DNA of 64,000 nt from Azorinus chamasolen (Eukaryota; Mollusca; Bivalvia; Cardiida; Solecurtidae). Below the pieces are notes generated by a model. It saw nothing but the letters and a program-made list of their open reading frames with translations, was not told the origin of the DNA and searched no databases. The first letter of the stretch is position 1; the number at the start of each line of letters is the position of its first letter. This document shows positions 1 through 11,276 of this stretch, one piece after another. The stretch spans positions 45,733,552 to 45,797,551 of the forward strand of contig OY755252.1 of the NCBI GenBank assembly GCA_963576725.1, in the 5' to 3' direction. A program made the translations under genes and the position numbers.

Positions 1-348
1 TATATCGGATTTCCTAATTCAACGAAGACCACTTTCGGACCAATTGGATTCGCCTTTTCGTACATAACTTTATAGACTGTCTGATTAATAATTGTACCAG
101 GTATAATTCCATTGAACTGATTCTATAGTTGTAGTTGTATGTATAGATCTATCGAACTGCTTAGTTCTGCATGGCATTAAGTGTGCCTCGTTTTCTGTAT
201 TTGCGGTTCGACGTTGGTGTTCGATCAGTGAATGTTGCCTTGACATGAATAAAACCATCAGTTGAACTAGTGGTTACAAGGTTGCGTTCTGCGTTACATC
301 ATTTGCGTGCCCCGGCAATACTGCGAGATGGGCATTGCCGTTATAGTC
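1..348 (+). repeat. 5' LTR of the BEL element (partial)
   Basis: The stretch beginning TATATCGGATTTCC matches 11955 onward and continues, after the fold-back insertion, to 16860. The two copies stop matching just after the shared CCGTTATA(G/A)TC near 348 and 16860, which I take as the LTR end. The LTR 5' part lies upstream of the window. I could not identify a primer-binding site after the end. Confidence 0.75.
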
Positions 349-515
349 GAACTCTTAATTCGAACTCTACAGTCGTCGTCTGGATTGAGTATAGTCGAAC
401 TTTGTGTGAAGTTAGAGTATATGCGCTACATATTGAACTCCTTCACAGGAAAACAATTATTGTGCTAGTTGTTTCACAGCTGAAACAGTGACTGAATTCA
501 CTAATGAGTAATAGT

Positions 516-684
516 AAACTTTGTAGTTTTGATGTTATTAATTTTGAAAATTGAATACTGCTTAAGCCGGTGCTAGCGGGCATGTGTAGTGTTGCACTTT
601 TAATTACTACTCATGAACAGACTCAATAAGCAATTTTCTCTTTTTGCATTTCTACTTTTGCTTTCGAAGGATCACCCTTTTTAC
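516..684 (+). repeat. Hairpin-rich repeat, copy A (partial)
   Basis: This matches the 282-nt unit at 57889-58170 from its TTGAAAATTGAATACTGC segment to TTCGAAGGATCACCC. The GTAGT / ACTAC stem around 591-610 is kept, while the AATAAAACCGAGTCTG hairpin half is missing. It sits in the BEL leader, so it is an insertion there. Confidence 0.7.
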
Positions 685-721
685 AGTTTTTTTTTTGTAA
701 GAATTTTACAGATAATGACCT

Positions 722-1374
722 GTGGACTGATTGTGACCTTGTGTGGACTCCGACTGTTATATCAGACAGTAAAGGCAAATATCTGAGGAAAGTACAGACG
801 GTTAATAGCAAAATACAGTGGTTTTGCAAAAGCAGCAATGGCACTGTGAAAATTTTGTCTAAAATTCTTAACAAGTTAATATATAAGAAAATACGTCTAT
901 ATATATTTGGATTGGCATTTGTGATTTCACTCAAAAAAAGAAAAGAGATTCATTTCGCTGAATACACCGACTGGACAGTGCTTTGATCAGTTTTGGAGCA
1001 ATATTGAAAACATTCGGTCCATGTGCAAAAGTCCAACAGTCAAATTGACATTTCTCCAAGTGTCATTCTATTCTATTCGCCTGTGGAATGAAACAAAAGG
1101 ACATGATTCGCCGACAAGTTTCAAATATGATGATGAGGAGCTTACCGATTTGGTCAAAGAAGTTAACACATACATTGACAGCGTGAATGTTGACGTTGGT
1201 CTGCGAAATCCCAAGCTTTGCGTGGATCTGGTTCGAAGTAGACAGAAGAAAGGGAAAAAGGGACGTTACTCCATCAACTTCAGTTTGTTCACTGACGGAA
1301 TCCATCCACCACAAAATCTTGCGAAGTCGTTGATGACTTCAATTAGCAAACAAATGCTGAGAAACTGTTCATAA
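722..1374 (+). pseudogene. SGNH/GDSL-hydrolase-like fragment, frameshifted
   Basis: Two adjacent frames look like one broken protein. The first (741-985) has VISDSKG (756-776), which fits the nucleophile block of SGNH hydrolases. The second (1021-1374, 117 aa) ends with a DGIHP motif (1294-1308), which fits the catalytic Asp-x-x-His block, followed by LAKSLM. A frameshift lies between about 985 and 1020. Such esterase-like proteins are known as passengers or ORF1 parts of some retroelements. Here it lies between the BEL 5' LTR and gag, so it may be BEL cargo or an independent nested insertion. The family assignment rests on motif order only and no function is claimed for this broken copy. Confidence 0.4.
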
Positions 1375-1508
1375 AGGATCACTTTTGAACTAGATTAGAG
1401 TGACTGGTTTTACTTTATACTATTTATTTACTTGGTCAATTCTTTGTAAAACTGTTACAGTCACTCTTTTCGTTGGTTGAGAGTGTTCCCTAAAGTTTTA
1501 GTGCTTAG

Positions 1509-1677
1509 GTGTAGGCAGAGAGAGCTCAGCCACACACCATTATGTTATTATAGTATATTGACATAGTGAAGTAAACAGTGAAAGGGTGTAGGCAGAGAAC
1601 GCTCAGCCACACTAGTTATATTAGTTTATTATCATTGTTTAAGCAAACAAGTGTAGGCTGGAATAGTCCAGTCACAC
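1509..1677 (+). promoter_or_regulatory. Three matched 27-nt hairpins in the BEL leader
   Basis: At 1509-1535, 1586-1612 and 1651-1677 the same layout recurs: GTGT, a bulged A, a 7-position stem starting GGC, a four-base loop (AGAG, AACG, ATAG), the complementary stem, then ACAC. In the third copy both stem strands differ (GGCTGGA / TCCAGTC) and still pair. Their place between LTR and gag suggests an RNA role, for example packaging or translation; this is inference. Confidence 0.6.
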
Positions 1678-1839
1678 AAACACGATATTTATCAGTATCA
1701 TGAGAGTACAATTAGAAGCATATGTATTCAGTCAAATGTAGTAGGGATTCAAGTGTTACTAACTTTATTCAAACTAGTGTGGTCTTTCCCATCAGTATAG
1801 CAAATTCTAATTTCTGAAATTTATCAGTTGTATGCAGAT

Positions 1840-3135
1840 ATGGCCTCAAATCCGTTGTCTGATACTAATCAGCCAGATGTAGACGCGCAATCAGAATCAA
1901 CTGTTAGAGATAGAAATCTAACCGTAAAGGGTAAGGCATATTAGATCTCTATGCATGAATCCAAATTCAGATCTGCTATGGCTGCTTGGCGCCGCTGCTC
2001 AAGCATGGTGCTAGTAGTTATATCTGATTCAGATGAAACGGATGCAATTAGGCAGGAGCGTGGATCGCGGCAGGCATCTTTGGATGGTCTAAGCAAGGTA
2101 TTTATATTGCTTGAAGACGCCAAAGGTGACTGCAACTGGAAATTTTTGAAATTGGATTCCATTGAAACAGAGCATCAAGCTATAATGCAAAACATTGTAA
2201 CTCGAATTCAGGAATTAGAAGCTCCAAGACATGAGGCAAGATCTCAGACCTCTCGTTCTTCTTCAAAAAGTGCCACGTCAAGGTTTTCAAGATATTCTGA
2301 AGCAGCAGCTAACAGGGCTATACTACAAGCCAAGTTAAAATATACAGATCTTGGGGCAAAACACAAGGCTGAACTTGAAAAGGTTAGAACTATAAAGAAA
2401 ATAGAGATGGCAATGGCTGAGTTGGATACAATAGAAGGCACTGATAATGTTTTTTTAGGTAGTGTTTGCCAATCCCTTCCAAAGTATGATAAGTCGGAAT
2501 TTTGTTCGTGATTTTGTTTCAGCCCATCATATGGTATCTGATGATGTACAGAAGGAAACTTCTAATGACATGGTGATGATAGCCTCTGCACATGATCCAA
2601 ACACAGCTGCTCAATATAATGCATCTGTAGTGGCCCCTGTCAACTTGACATCACTGAATGCTGCTGCCAGTCAGTTTAGTGCGGTAGTTTTTAGCCATTT
2701 AGCTACCTTACCTTCTAAGTCAGAAGTACAATTGAGTTCAGCAGTTCCTGCAACAAGCTCAGCTACAGTAATATATACTACGTCTTTCCTGAATCCAGCT
2801 GTTAATGCTTTTGTACCTACCTGTACTTCTGTCCCTGGTCCCTCAAACGGAGTTTTGCAGATGAAGTTAGTCTTAGTCGCTTACCCTCACCAGAACCAGG
2901 TGTGTTTTCAGGTGATCCTCTAAAGTTATCCTAGTTGGAAGTCTGCGTTTCAAACGCTAATTGAGCAACGCGAAATTCCGCCCTCAGAGAGAATCCATTA
3001 CCTGAAGAGATATGTTTCAGGGCCTGTCAGCTAAGTCATTGATGGGGTTTTCCTGTTGTCTTCAGATGAAGCCTTTGTAGAAGCTAAAAGACTACTTGAC
3101 ACTCGCTTTGACTCATTCGTTTTAGCCAATGCACT
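1840..3135 (+). pseudogene. BEL gag, N-terminal part (DUF1759-like), broken
   Basis: An ATG at 1840 opens a frame interrupted by TAG at 1942-1944 and continuing to about 2480. It then shifts frame (2462-2923) and, after further breaks, reaches the segment FVEAKRLLDTRF (about 3068-3103), typical of the gag-like DUF1759 region of BEL elements. The first part is rich in charged coiled-coil sequence (AKLKYTDLGAKHKAELEKV). Gag would form the particle that packages element RNA. At about 3140 the frame runs straight into the L2-like LINE. The gene has one nonsense codon and at least two frameshifts. Confidence 0.65.
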
Positions 3136-4048
3136 TCGTGCAATTATCGCCTATTTTAAAACCCAACAAGCTAGTATAAACTTTGGTCAATTTGGCTTAG
3201 CTAAATTCAGAGGCTCTAGAAGGGGCAACTCAAAACCAAAGCGTATTTGGGATGAAAATAAAGGTGTTCATTTAAACAGATTAAGGGAAATACCTCAGTC
3301 AATTCCAATTGTTTCTGGAAACCCTCAGACAGAAAGTAGGGTTTCACCCGATGGCGTAAATCTCAGTCATTTGAAACAGTTCCCCCAGGTAATCCCCATT
3401 GTTTCAAAACCTAACCTGTACGCGAGTAAATTCTCAACAGTGTCCCTTTCTGAGAAAACGAAAACTGTTGTTCATGTAAAACGCGAACCTACAATGCCTG
3501 TGAGAATTCAGACCTTTGTAAAAGTATGCAGTATAAACCCTAGATCATTTAAAAACAAGGCTCTTTCTATTTGCGACTATATCGTTTCAAATGACTTTGA
3601 TGTGGTAGCCATTACGGAAACCTGGCTCGGTAGTTCTGTTGACAATTCTTGCTTAAGTGAACTGGTCCCTACTCATTACAAAATCCAACATGTTCCTCGC
3701 TGCAATGGCAACCGTGGCGGCGGGGTTGCAATCATCGATAAGGCTTCAATAGGACTTCGCCTCCATAAATCAACAAGAGATAATGATTTCGCAAACTTTG
3801 AGTACATGGACTGCACTATAAGTATCCGAGATTTCAATATGCGCCTAGTAGTTGTTTATAGACCACCACCATTTCGTGGTAATGGTCTAAAAACTGGAGA
3901 CTTCCTCGAGAATGAGTGGCCATTTTTCTTATCTAAATTTGCGACCACCGATAGACCGGTCGTCATTGTAGGGGATTTAAATATCCACCTTGACATTCCA
4001 AATGACAGAAACAGTGCTAACTTTGTTAGTACACTCGAATCATTTTGA
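3056..4048 (+). pseudogene. Fused frame: BEL gag end plus LINE endonuclease
   Basis: The first ~25 residues are BEL gag (EAKRLLDTRF). The rest is the N-terminal part of the LINE ORF2, with the endonuclease motifs ITETWL (about residue 188, Glu of the active site) and VGDLNIHLD (about residue 305). An in-frame TGA at 4046-4048 ends the frame, but homologous sequence continues in the same frame through TLDVVITRDGDD to the catalytic-type RDH at about 4188. The endonuclease would nick target DNA for target-primed reverse transcription. The join is a by-product of insertion in frame with gag and is unlikely to be a real fusion gene. Confidence 0.7.
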
Positions 4049-5221
4049 CTGCGACAGCATGTAAATGAAGCCACTCATGTAGGGGGACATACTCTTGATG
4101 TTGTTATTACACGGGATGGTGATGACTGTTTGTCAAACATTGAAGTCACAGATCCTGGACTGTCCGACAGTAGTGGTAAAATTTCGCGAGATCATTTTTC
4201 TGTAACTTTCGAGGCAAAGGCCGCAAAACTTCCAACAGTGAGGAAAACTGTTTCATTTCGGAAACTTAGGGCAATTAATGTCGAATCATTCAAAAGGGAC
4301 CTCCTCAACTCAGTACCCATCGAGACAAGTATGCAAACGACAGATGTTGATGAGCTGGAACGGAACTGGAAAAAGTCCAGGCTCACCATAGACCATCAGC
4401 TATACAGAGAACAGTGTGCCAAAGTCAACAAGCTGCTGATAAAGTCGAGAATTGATTTCTACTCAGAGATAATTGAATCATGCCAGGCAGACTCAAAAAG
4501 TATTTTCAAAGTCACTAAGCATCTGCTAGGTTCAACTAATGATATCGCATTGCCTAAGAACTCATCCTCGAAACAACTTGCACAAGACTTCAGTGACTTT
4601 TTCGTTGAAAAGGTGGACAAAATACGGGCAGATATTTCATCAGGCACTGTATCCAGTGTGCCGAATACCACTGAGATGCAGCATTCAACAAACATTTTAG
4701 AAAAGTTTGATGCAGCCACAGTGGAAGAAGTAGAACAGATCATTAAGGCATCCCCCTGTAAGTCTTGCGAACTGGATCCAATACCTACATGGCTGCTAAA
4801 GGCATGCCTTGATGAACTCTTACCGATTTTGACAAACATTATTAACTCCTTTTTAGACACTGCCTGCGTTCCAAAAGGTTTCAAGAGGTCACATGTCAGA
4901 CCCCTTTTAAAGAAACCTGATCTCGATTCAAATGAATTTAAAAATTATAGGCCTGTATCAAATCTGCCATTTGTCTCCAAAGTATTAGAAAAAGTGGTTG
5001 ACAAACGCATTGAGTCCCATCTGACCTCAAACGATCTACACGAGCAGCACCAGTCAGCATACCGAAAGCATCATTCAACAGAGACTGCTCTTCTGAAAGT
5101 TCAAAACGATATCCTTCAATCCCTAGATAGAAACGAAATCACAATTCTGGTGATGCTTGACTTATCGGCTGCATTTGATACTATCGATCACGAAACGTTG
5201 CTGAAACGCCTGGAAAGATGA
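4049..5221 (+). pseudogene. L2-like reverse transcriptase, fingers and palm A
   Basis: The frame 4130-5221 carries the end of the endonuclease region, then the RT domain: DPIPTWLLKACLDELLPIL, the KNYRPVSNLPF block (4939-4971), HSTETALLKVQNDIL and palm motif A LDLSAAFDTIDH (about 5158-5193) with its catalytic Asp. It ends at TGA 5219-5221 close to a frameshift, because the following homologous residues (IGKPLEW) lie in another frame. This RT block arrangement is characteristic of the L2/CR1 group. Confidence 0.8.
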
Positions 5222-6280
5222 CTTCTGAATCATTGGGAAACCTCTTGAGTGGATGACCTCCTATCTAAATGACCGCAATCAAATAGTGTCAATAGATGGG
5301 GAATTGTCCACTCCGGTTAACATGAGATATAGCGTGCCACAGGGATCGGTCCTAGGACCAAAACACTACATCATGTACACAAAACCTGTCGGCTCAATCT
5401 GCAAAACCCATGGGCTCAACCACCATTTTTATGCCGATGACTCACAATTATACCTATCATTTAAGCCCAAGGACATTTCCTGTCAACAGGAAGCTTTATC
5501 ACGAGTTGCGTACTGTCTCAAGGAGCTAGTGTCTTGGATGCACCAGAACATGCTGAAGCTCAATACTGACAAAACTGAGGTCATACTGTTTCATACTAAA
5601 ACACAGAAGTACCTGAAGAGATTCATGTTCAAGTAGGACCCTCTGAAATAAAGTCATCTTTGTGTATAAAGAATATCGGCGCATGGCTCGATTCACAAAT
5701 GGATATGACATCACACATCAATTCCGTGTGCAGGTCTAGTTATGCACAGCTCCGACGAATAGGTCATAAAAGAAAGTACCTCTCGCCTGCTGCTACCAAG
5801 ACGTTGGTAAACTCTCTGGTTACATCAAAAATAGACTACTGCAACTCATTACTGCATGGAATTCCAAACAAAACACTGCGGAAGCTTCAAAGAGTGCAAA
5901 ACACAGCAGCCCGCATCATAACAAAGACTTCTCGATATAATCATATTACGCCGGTTTTGAAGGAACTTCACTGGCTTCCTGTTCAGCATCGGATTGAATT
6001 CAAAATTCTGACACTTACATATAAAGCCATGCACAATGAATCCGCCAAGTACATTGTCGACATGCTTGACGTGTACAGGCCCCGCAGAGAATTACGATCA
6101 GCAAGTAGTTCTTTGTCGTTGGTTGTACCAAAAAGTCGTAAGGTAAAATACGGTGAGAGAAGTTTCATGCATGCATCTCCCAATCTCAGGAATGCTCTTC
6201 CATCAGGCATTAGAGATGCAAGCTCACTGGCATGTTTCAAAAAATCTCTGAAAACGCATGTCTTCAACAAATATTATTAG
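5222..6280 (+). pseudogene. L2-like reverse transcriptase, palm C and C-terminal part
   Basis: Two frames continue the protein. In 5253-5636, SVPQGSVLGP (motif B, about 5331-5360) and FYADDSQLYLSF (motif C, about 5428-5463, catalytic Asp pair present) are seen. A break near 5636 leads to 5660-6280, the C-terminal region with NTAARIITKTSR and ELHWLPVQHRI, which is conserved in L2/CR1 ORF2. The stop at 6278-6280 gives a natural C-terminus (HVFNKYY). Confidence 0.8.
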
Positions 6281-6449
6281 GGCAGTTTAGAAAACGTAGC
6301 TGCTAATCGTCGATTATCATAACTGCTGCATTGGCCACAGAGTGTTGATCCTGCCACTTCCTTATGACTGTGGACTTTTAAACCCCTTTTTTCAAATATA
6401 ATGCTCCACAAATGTAGAAAATAGATAAATGAATAACAAAAACCTCATC

Positions 6450-6800
6450 CATATTTTTTATGGAATTCTAGGGAATCCCCTTGCTGTTGAACGTGCGGGT
6501 GTTGTGTCAGCGGGATTCTGCTGTCCAGATGTGGTGGTGTCCGAGGGAGTGCTGTTGTCAAACGGGGCATCCCTATATGCTTGGTACCTCTGGTAACTCC
6601 AGTTCCAATGCCGGAGGGAGCACCGCAGTGGAACAGGGCATTCCTCTACGGTGTAATACCGCGCTGGTACATTGGGAGTCTTGCTGGCATGACTTGCTAC
6701 CCTGCCCTTAACCAGTGCCAGGGATTCCTGTTAAGCTAACCCAGTTTCCTTATTTTTGCTTACCAGTGAACTGGGTCATGTAATATATGGGCAGCGGGCA
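6450..6800 (+). other. Unrecognised GC-richer segment
   Basis: Between the LINE tail and the resumed BEL gag lies a GC-richer stretch that I do not recognise. It holds AACCCAGTT...AACTGGGT as a short inverted repeat (about 6737-6776). It may be divergent BEL gag or a small separate insertion. Confidence 0.3.
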
Positions 6801-7483
6801 GATTAAGCCTGTACGGTCTAATGCAGCATCGCGTGTCTCAATCAGTCTCGATTTGTCCGATGTGATTCCTTTGCCATTGCAGAAGACAACTCTCCAAAGT
6901 ATTTTGAATCAAGTACGGTTTGTTCTTTATGTCATGAAAATCATGAGCTGGACAGTTGTCTGTCTTTCTTAGCAAAACCTCTTGTAGACAGAAAGCGTTT
7001 CATTTCCGAAAAACATTTGTGCTTTGGATGTCTTAGTCCTGGTCACATTTCTAAGCGGTGTCGCTCAAGAAAGAGCTGCAAAACTTGCCTGAAATACAAT
7101 CCCACATCATTGCATGGCGGTGTAAAAAATCCAGACGGAGGATCAAGGAGTTCAGACGAGAGTAAGAAAGGGCCTGATATGATATCCATGAAATCACAGA
7201 AAAGAATTTGGCATCCCACTCTTTTACATCCATTTCAAACGTGTCTGTTGCATGTTAAAAAACGTCTATGGTTGTACCATCTTTCTGCCCCATAAGGATG
7301 ATCCAAATCATGAAATCTTGATTTATGCAATGCTAGATACACAATCTGACTCTACATTCCTTTTGGGAAGCACACGTACAGATCTTGGTTTGCCTGGAGT
7401 TGATGTTAAGCTCTCATTGTCAACGATGCATGCTGAAAATCTTGTGGTAGATTGCAAAAAGGTTAGGGGTTTAGAAGTCCGTG
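6800..7483 (+). pseudogene. BEL gag C-terminus (zinc knuckle) and aspartic protease
   Basis: After a stop at 6970-6972 the frame changes, and 7017-7295 contains CFGCLSPGHISKRC (7020-7061), a CCHC knuckle preceded by a cysteine-rich CHENH segment. A further shift gives 7252-7488 with MLDTQSDSTFLL (about 7330-7365), the BEL protease active-site region, and STMHAENLVVDCKKVRGL. The knuckle would bind RNA and the protease would cut the polyprotein. The protease end is interrupted by a Naiad tail at 7484. Confidence 0.75.
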
Positions 7484-7682
7484 ACTGACCGTTCCAAGGC
7501 GGTGCTTCCATCTTCCCCCTATTGTGTGTTTGTTTTGTCTTTGTGCGTCTTTTGTTGTTTTTATAGTTATGTACATTTGCTGGTTCCTTGTGTTATGTAC
7601 ATTTGCTGGTTCCTTGTGTTGCTGTTCGGGCGACTGTTTGTTCTGTATGTTGTGTTTCCTGCATGACTTATTCTTGTACTTT
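7484..7682 (+). mobile_element. Naiad-type Penelope-like 3' tail, ~199 bp, in BEL pol
   Basis: The run from GACTGACCGTTCCAAGGCGG to ATTCTTGTACTTT is the last ~200 bp of the Penelope-like element tail seen at 59995-60178. BEL protein homology stops just before it and resumes just after (KISLPDVFTKDIMPANRAHI). Only the extreme 3' end is present, as expected for aborted reverse transcription from the 3' end. A 27-bp tandem duplication (TGTACATTTGCTGGTTCC twice) lies at 7568-7622. Confidence 0.85.
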
Positions 7683-9162
7683 CGATAGTCAGTCAAAGAT
7701 ATCCCTCCCAGATGTATTTACCAAAGACATTATGCCAGCAAATCGAGCACATATTCCAACCCCATACATTGCGAGATCCTTACCAAATCTGGAGGGTGTT
7801 GTTGATCACTTGTTGCCACTGCAGGACTGCGAAGTTGGTCTGTTGATAGGATATAATTGTCCCAGGGATTTGATGCCAAGTGGTGTGGTTACCTCAACAG
7901 GGGAAGGACCTTTTTTGCGGAAGAACAGACCTTGGATGGGGTATTGTTGGAATTTTAGATCAAGAACAGGTAGTGTGTCGTCTGTTGGTTCAGTTGGCTG
8001 GTGTCATTGCACATCAACATTCGAATTGTCTAAACTCATGGTAGTTGATGACGACCATCATGTGGTCAGTTCGATTCATGGAAGTATTTGACCCAGTAAA
8101 TGTTCGTCGGACTCTTGAATAATATATTTTTGAACAGACACATGCAGATCCCATTTCCAGGGAAGATGAGAGATTCATCAGTATCATGGAATAGGGAGTG
8201 TGCATCACTGATGGCAAGTTTACCATGCCATAACCCTTCCGGGAAGAAAAACCAGAGCTTCCAAACAATCGTACTATGGCTGAACGCCGCTTTGAAGGTT
8301 TAAGAAAGCCGCTGTCTAGTGAGCAAAAGTACATGGAACAGTACTTTACCTTCATGAATGTCCTGATAGATGAAGACCACACTGATAGAGTCCCTGAAAA
8401 TGAAGTTATGGGGATTGATGGGAATACCTGGTACATTCCACACAGGTTGCTTTCACATGTGACATAGAACAAATGTTCTATCAGTTCAAGGTTGAACCAA
8501 AGTATAGAGATTTTCTCCGGTTTCTGTGGTTTGAGAAGGATGTTCTTGAAGATGATCCAATTGACTATCGTATGACAGTGCACTTGTTTGGCGCGACTTC
8601 GTCGCCGGGTTGCGCAAACTCTGGTCTGAAGAGAATTGCTTGTGACTATGAATATGCGTATTGTCAAGATGTGTCTAGATGTGTTCACAATGACTTCTAT
8701 GTGGATGGTGGATTAAAATCTGTCCAAAATAGCAATGAAGCTGTTAGCTTAATCAGTAGAACACAAAGTATGTTGTCTCAAGCTGAGGTCAGGCTGTGCA
8801 AGTTTGCCTCCAATTCTGCTGAGGTGCTCAATCACTTGAACATAAGAGATAGAGCAAGAGACCCAGCGAGGATTAAACTGGAAGGTAACAATTTACCAAT
8901 TTAAAGGGCTCTCGGTGTTAATTCGTGTGTCGAGTCTGATACCTTGCAGTTCAGCATGGTACTCAACGATCGCCCTTTGACAAGAAGAGGCATTTTGTCA
9001 GTTATTGGTTCGGTCCATGATCCTCTTGGACTTATTTCCCCAGTCGTTCTTCAGGGCAAACAATGTGTGCAAGCTATGCGGATTGGGATGATCCATTGCC
9101 TGATCACATGCGACAAAAATGGTTCAAATGGTGAGCTGATATCCAGAAGATTGAAGCTGTGA
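7683..9162 (+). pseudogene. BEL reverse transcriptase, broken
   Basis: Homology starts with FTKDIMPANRAHIPTP and CEVGLLIGYNCPRDLMP (about 7828-7878). It shifts frame near 7915, 8100, 8280 and 8460, and lacks roughly 150 bp between TWYIPH (about 8430) and CDIEQMFYQF (about 8459). The palm metal-binding motif reads YVDGG (8698-8712) with Gly replacing the second catalytic Asp. GSVHDPLGLISPVVLQGK (about 9007-9060) marks the RT-connection region. The copy cannot polymerise. Confidence 0.8.
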
Positions 9163-9997
9163 AGGTGAATAGATGTTTCAAGCCGGAAGGCTTTGGAAAT
9201 GTTGAAACAGCCGAAGTACATCATTTCTCAGATGCGAGCTCTCGTGGTTATGGCAATCTCAGACTGATTGATCAGATTGGCCAGGTTCATTGTTTTCTGC
9301 GCATGGGAAAATCTCGTGTTGTACCCCTGAAGACAATCACTATTCCCCGTTAGGAATTGTCTGCTGCTGCTGTGTCAGTAATGGTCAGTAATCTCCTGGG
9401 TAGAGAGCTTCAGTTTGAAAACCTAGCACATTTCTTCTGGATTGACAGTACTAATGCACATATGTACTGGGATACCTCAATAATGATGCAAAACGCTTTC
9501 ATGTGTTTGTAGCTAACAGAACTGGTCAAATTAGAGAACATTCAAAGCCAAGTCAGTGGAAACACATGGCTACTGACCAAAATCCTGCGGATTGTGCCTC
9601 TAGAGGGGCTTCTGTTTCTGAACTTCTTGCTTCAAAATATTTCCACGGACCAGAATTCTTGTGGTCTAGACATATGTTCAACGGAGAATACGTTCCTGTT
9701 CCCCTGAATGACCCTGGGTTAAGGAAGTCCCAAGTGTTCAGTGCAGATGCTATTGAGATTTCAGATTCATTGTTGGATCGTCTGAATTACTTCTATGACT
9801 GGAAGAGAGCTACGAATGTGATTGCTCTTACAAAGGGTCACACGAAAGCCGAAAATACTATTCAGCCTGAAATCCAATGTAAAGTGCAAAAGCCTGGTTT
9901 TCAGAAACCTTGTGTTGAAGAACTACAGGTAGCAAAAATGGAGATTGTGAAACACGTTCAGAGAAAATACTTCGAACAGGAGTATAAGGCCCTGTAA
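9159..9997 (+). pseudogene. BEL RNase H region, broken
   Basis: VEVHHFSDASSRGYG-like sequence (about 9207-9250, Asp present) starts the RNase H fold typical of BEL pol. It shifts frame near 9353 and again near 9490, where FVANRTGQIREHS and WKHMATDQNPADCASRG (about 9562-9610) follow. This domain degrades the RNA template. The stop at 9995-9997 breaks the frame before integrase. Confidence 0.7.
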
Positions 9998-9999
9998 GA

Positions 10000-11276
10000 T
10001 TTAGCAAGAACTGATGGATCTGGCAGATTTTTACCTAGAAACTTTTGCCTTTTCCGACTCAATCCAATTTTAGACAAGCATGGTGTTATCAGGGTTGGAG
10101 CTCGATTGAGAAAGGCTGATACTTGTCAAGAATCGATCAATCCAATTATTCTCCCAAGAAAATGTCACAAATCTGACCTTGCTATTCGTCATTTTCACGA
10201 ACAAGTTCATCATCAAGGCCGTGACATAACGGTCAATCAGATTCGTTCAAATGGTTATTGGATCATTGGTTGCAGTTCTGCTGTATCATACCATATTTCC
10301 AAATGTGTTAGTTCCAGAAAGCTCAGAGGTACTAAACAAACTGAAAAGATGGCAGATCTACCAGCGGATAGCCGCACAGAGAGTCCTCCGTTCACCTTTG
10401 CTGGAGTTGACTTTTTTGGTCCATGGTATGTAAAGGAAGGTCGTAGAGAGCTGAAGAGATATGGTGTAGTTTTCGCATGTTTGTGCTGTCGCGCTATATA
10501 TATTAAGACAGACAACTCTCCTTTATTAATGCTCTTCGCAGGTTCATCTCTATTCGTGGTCCAATACGCCAGTTATGATCAAACAAAGGCACCAATTTTA
10601 TTGGGACTGAAAGAGAGTTGAGAGGTGCGATGGATGAAACTCGCATTGCTCAGTTTTTATTGAAAAAGAATTGCGATTACAGTTCAAACCCAATATCCCA
10701 TCGTCAAGCCACATGGGTGGCATCTGGGAAAGGCAAATAAGAACTGTGCGTAAAGTTCTCTCGTCTCTGTTGCAGCAGTCGGGTACTCATCTAGATTATG
10801 AAGGTCTCAGGACCTTTATGTGCAAGGTATCGGCAATTGTCAACAGTCGTCCACTTACTGTTGATAATTTGAACGAGCCCCAGTCAGTTGACCCATTGAC
10901 TCCAAATCACTATGAAGACAAATGTAGTTTTGCCATCCCCTGGGAAATTTGCAACACCAGACTTGTATTGCAGACGAAGGTGGCGTAGGGTTCACTACCT
11001 TGCAAACCAATTTTGGTATAGGTGGCGTAGGGAATATCTTCAGCTTCTTCAGCATCGGAACAAATGGCTGTTCAAAAGAGAAACATGACCGTAGGAGATG
11101 TAGTTCTTGTGGTAGATGAAAAACTTCCTCGTAACCAGTGGAAATCGGCTCGCATACTTGGTACAACCACTGATGATGATGGTTTAGTGCGAATAGTTAA
11201 GTTAGTGGTCAGTGGTTCTGAAGGTCTTTTGGAAAGACCAATCCATAAATTAGTGCTTGTTCTTGAAGCCAGTTAG
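10000..11276 (+). pseudogene. BEL integrase plus DUF5641-like C-terminus, broken
   Basis: The zinc-binding region has HFHEQVHHQGRD (about 10189-10224) followed by the cysteine segment CVSSRKL. The core begins FAGVDFFGPW (about 10396-10425, first Asp). After a break near 10510 the sequence resumes and SSSHMGGIWERQIRTVRKVL (about 10701-10760) supplies the region of the catalytic Glu. 11064-11276 is MTVGDVVLVVDEKLPRNQW... ending PIHKLVLVLEAS, the DUF5641-type tail usual at the end of BEL pol. It would integrate element cDNA. Frameshifts near 10510, 10621 and 10990 inactivate it. Confidence 0.8.

Larger units (their letters stand above)
3140..6450 (+). mobile_element. L2/CR1-like non-LTR retrotransposon inserted in BEL gag
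   Basis: An apurinic-like endonuclease (3522-4210), a reverse transcriptase (about 4650-5600) and a C-terminal region follow in the usual LINE order. The 3' end has short A-rich repeats (ATAGATAAATGAATAAC, near 6420-6440), as in L2/CR1 tails. BEL gag is interrupted at about 3140 and its zinc-knuckle part resumes only after about 6800. I could not define target-site duplications. Several TGA stops and a frameshift make this copy inactive. Confidence 0.8.
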
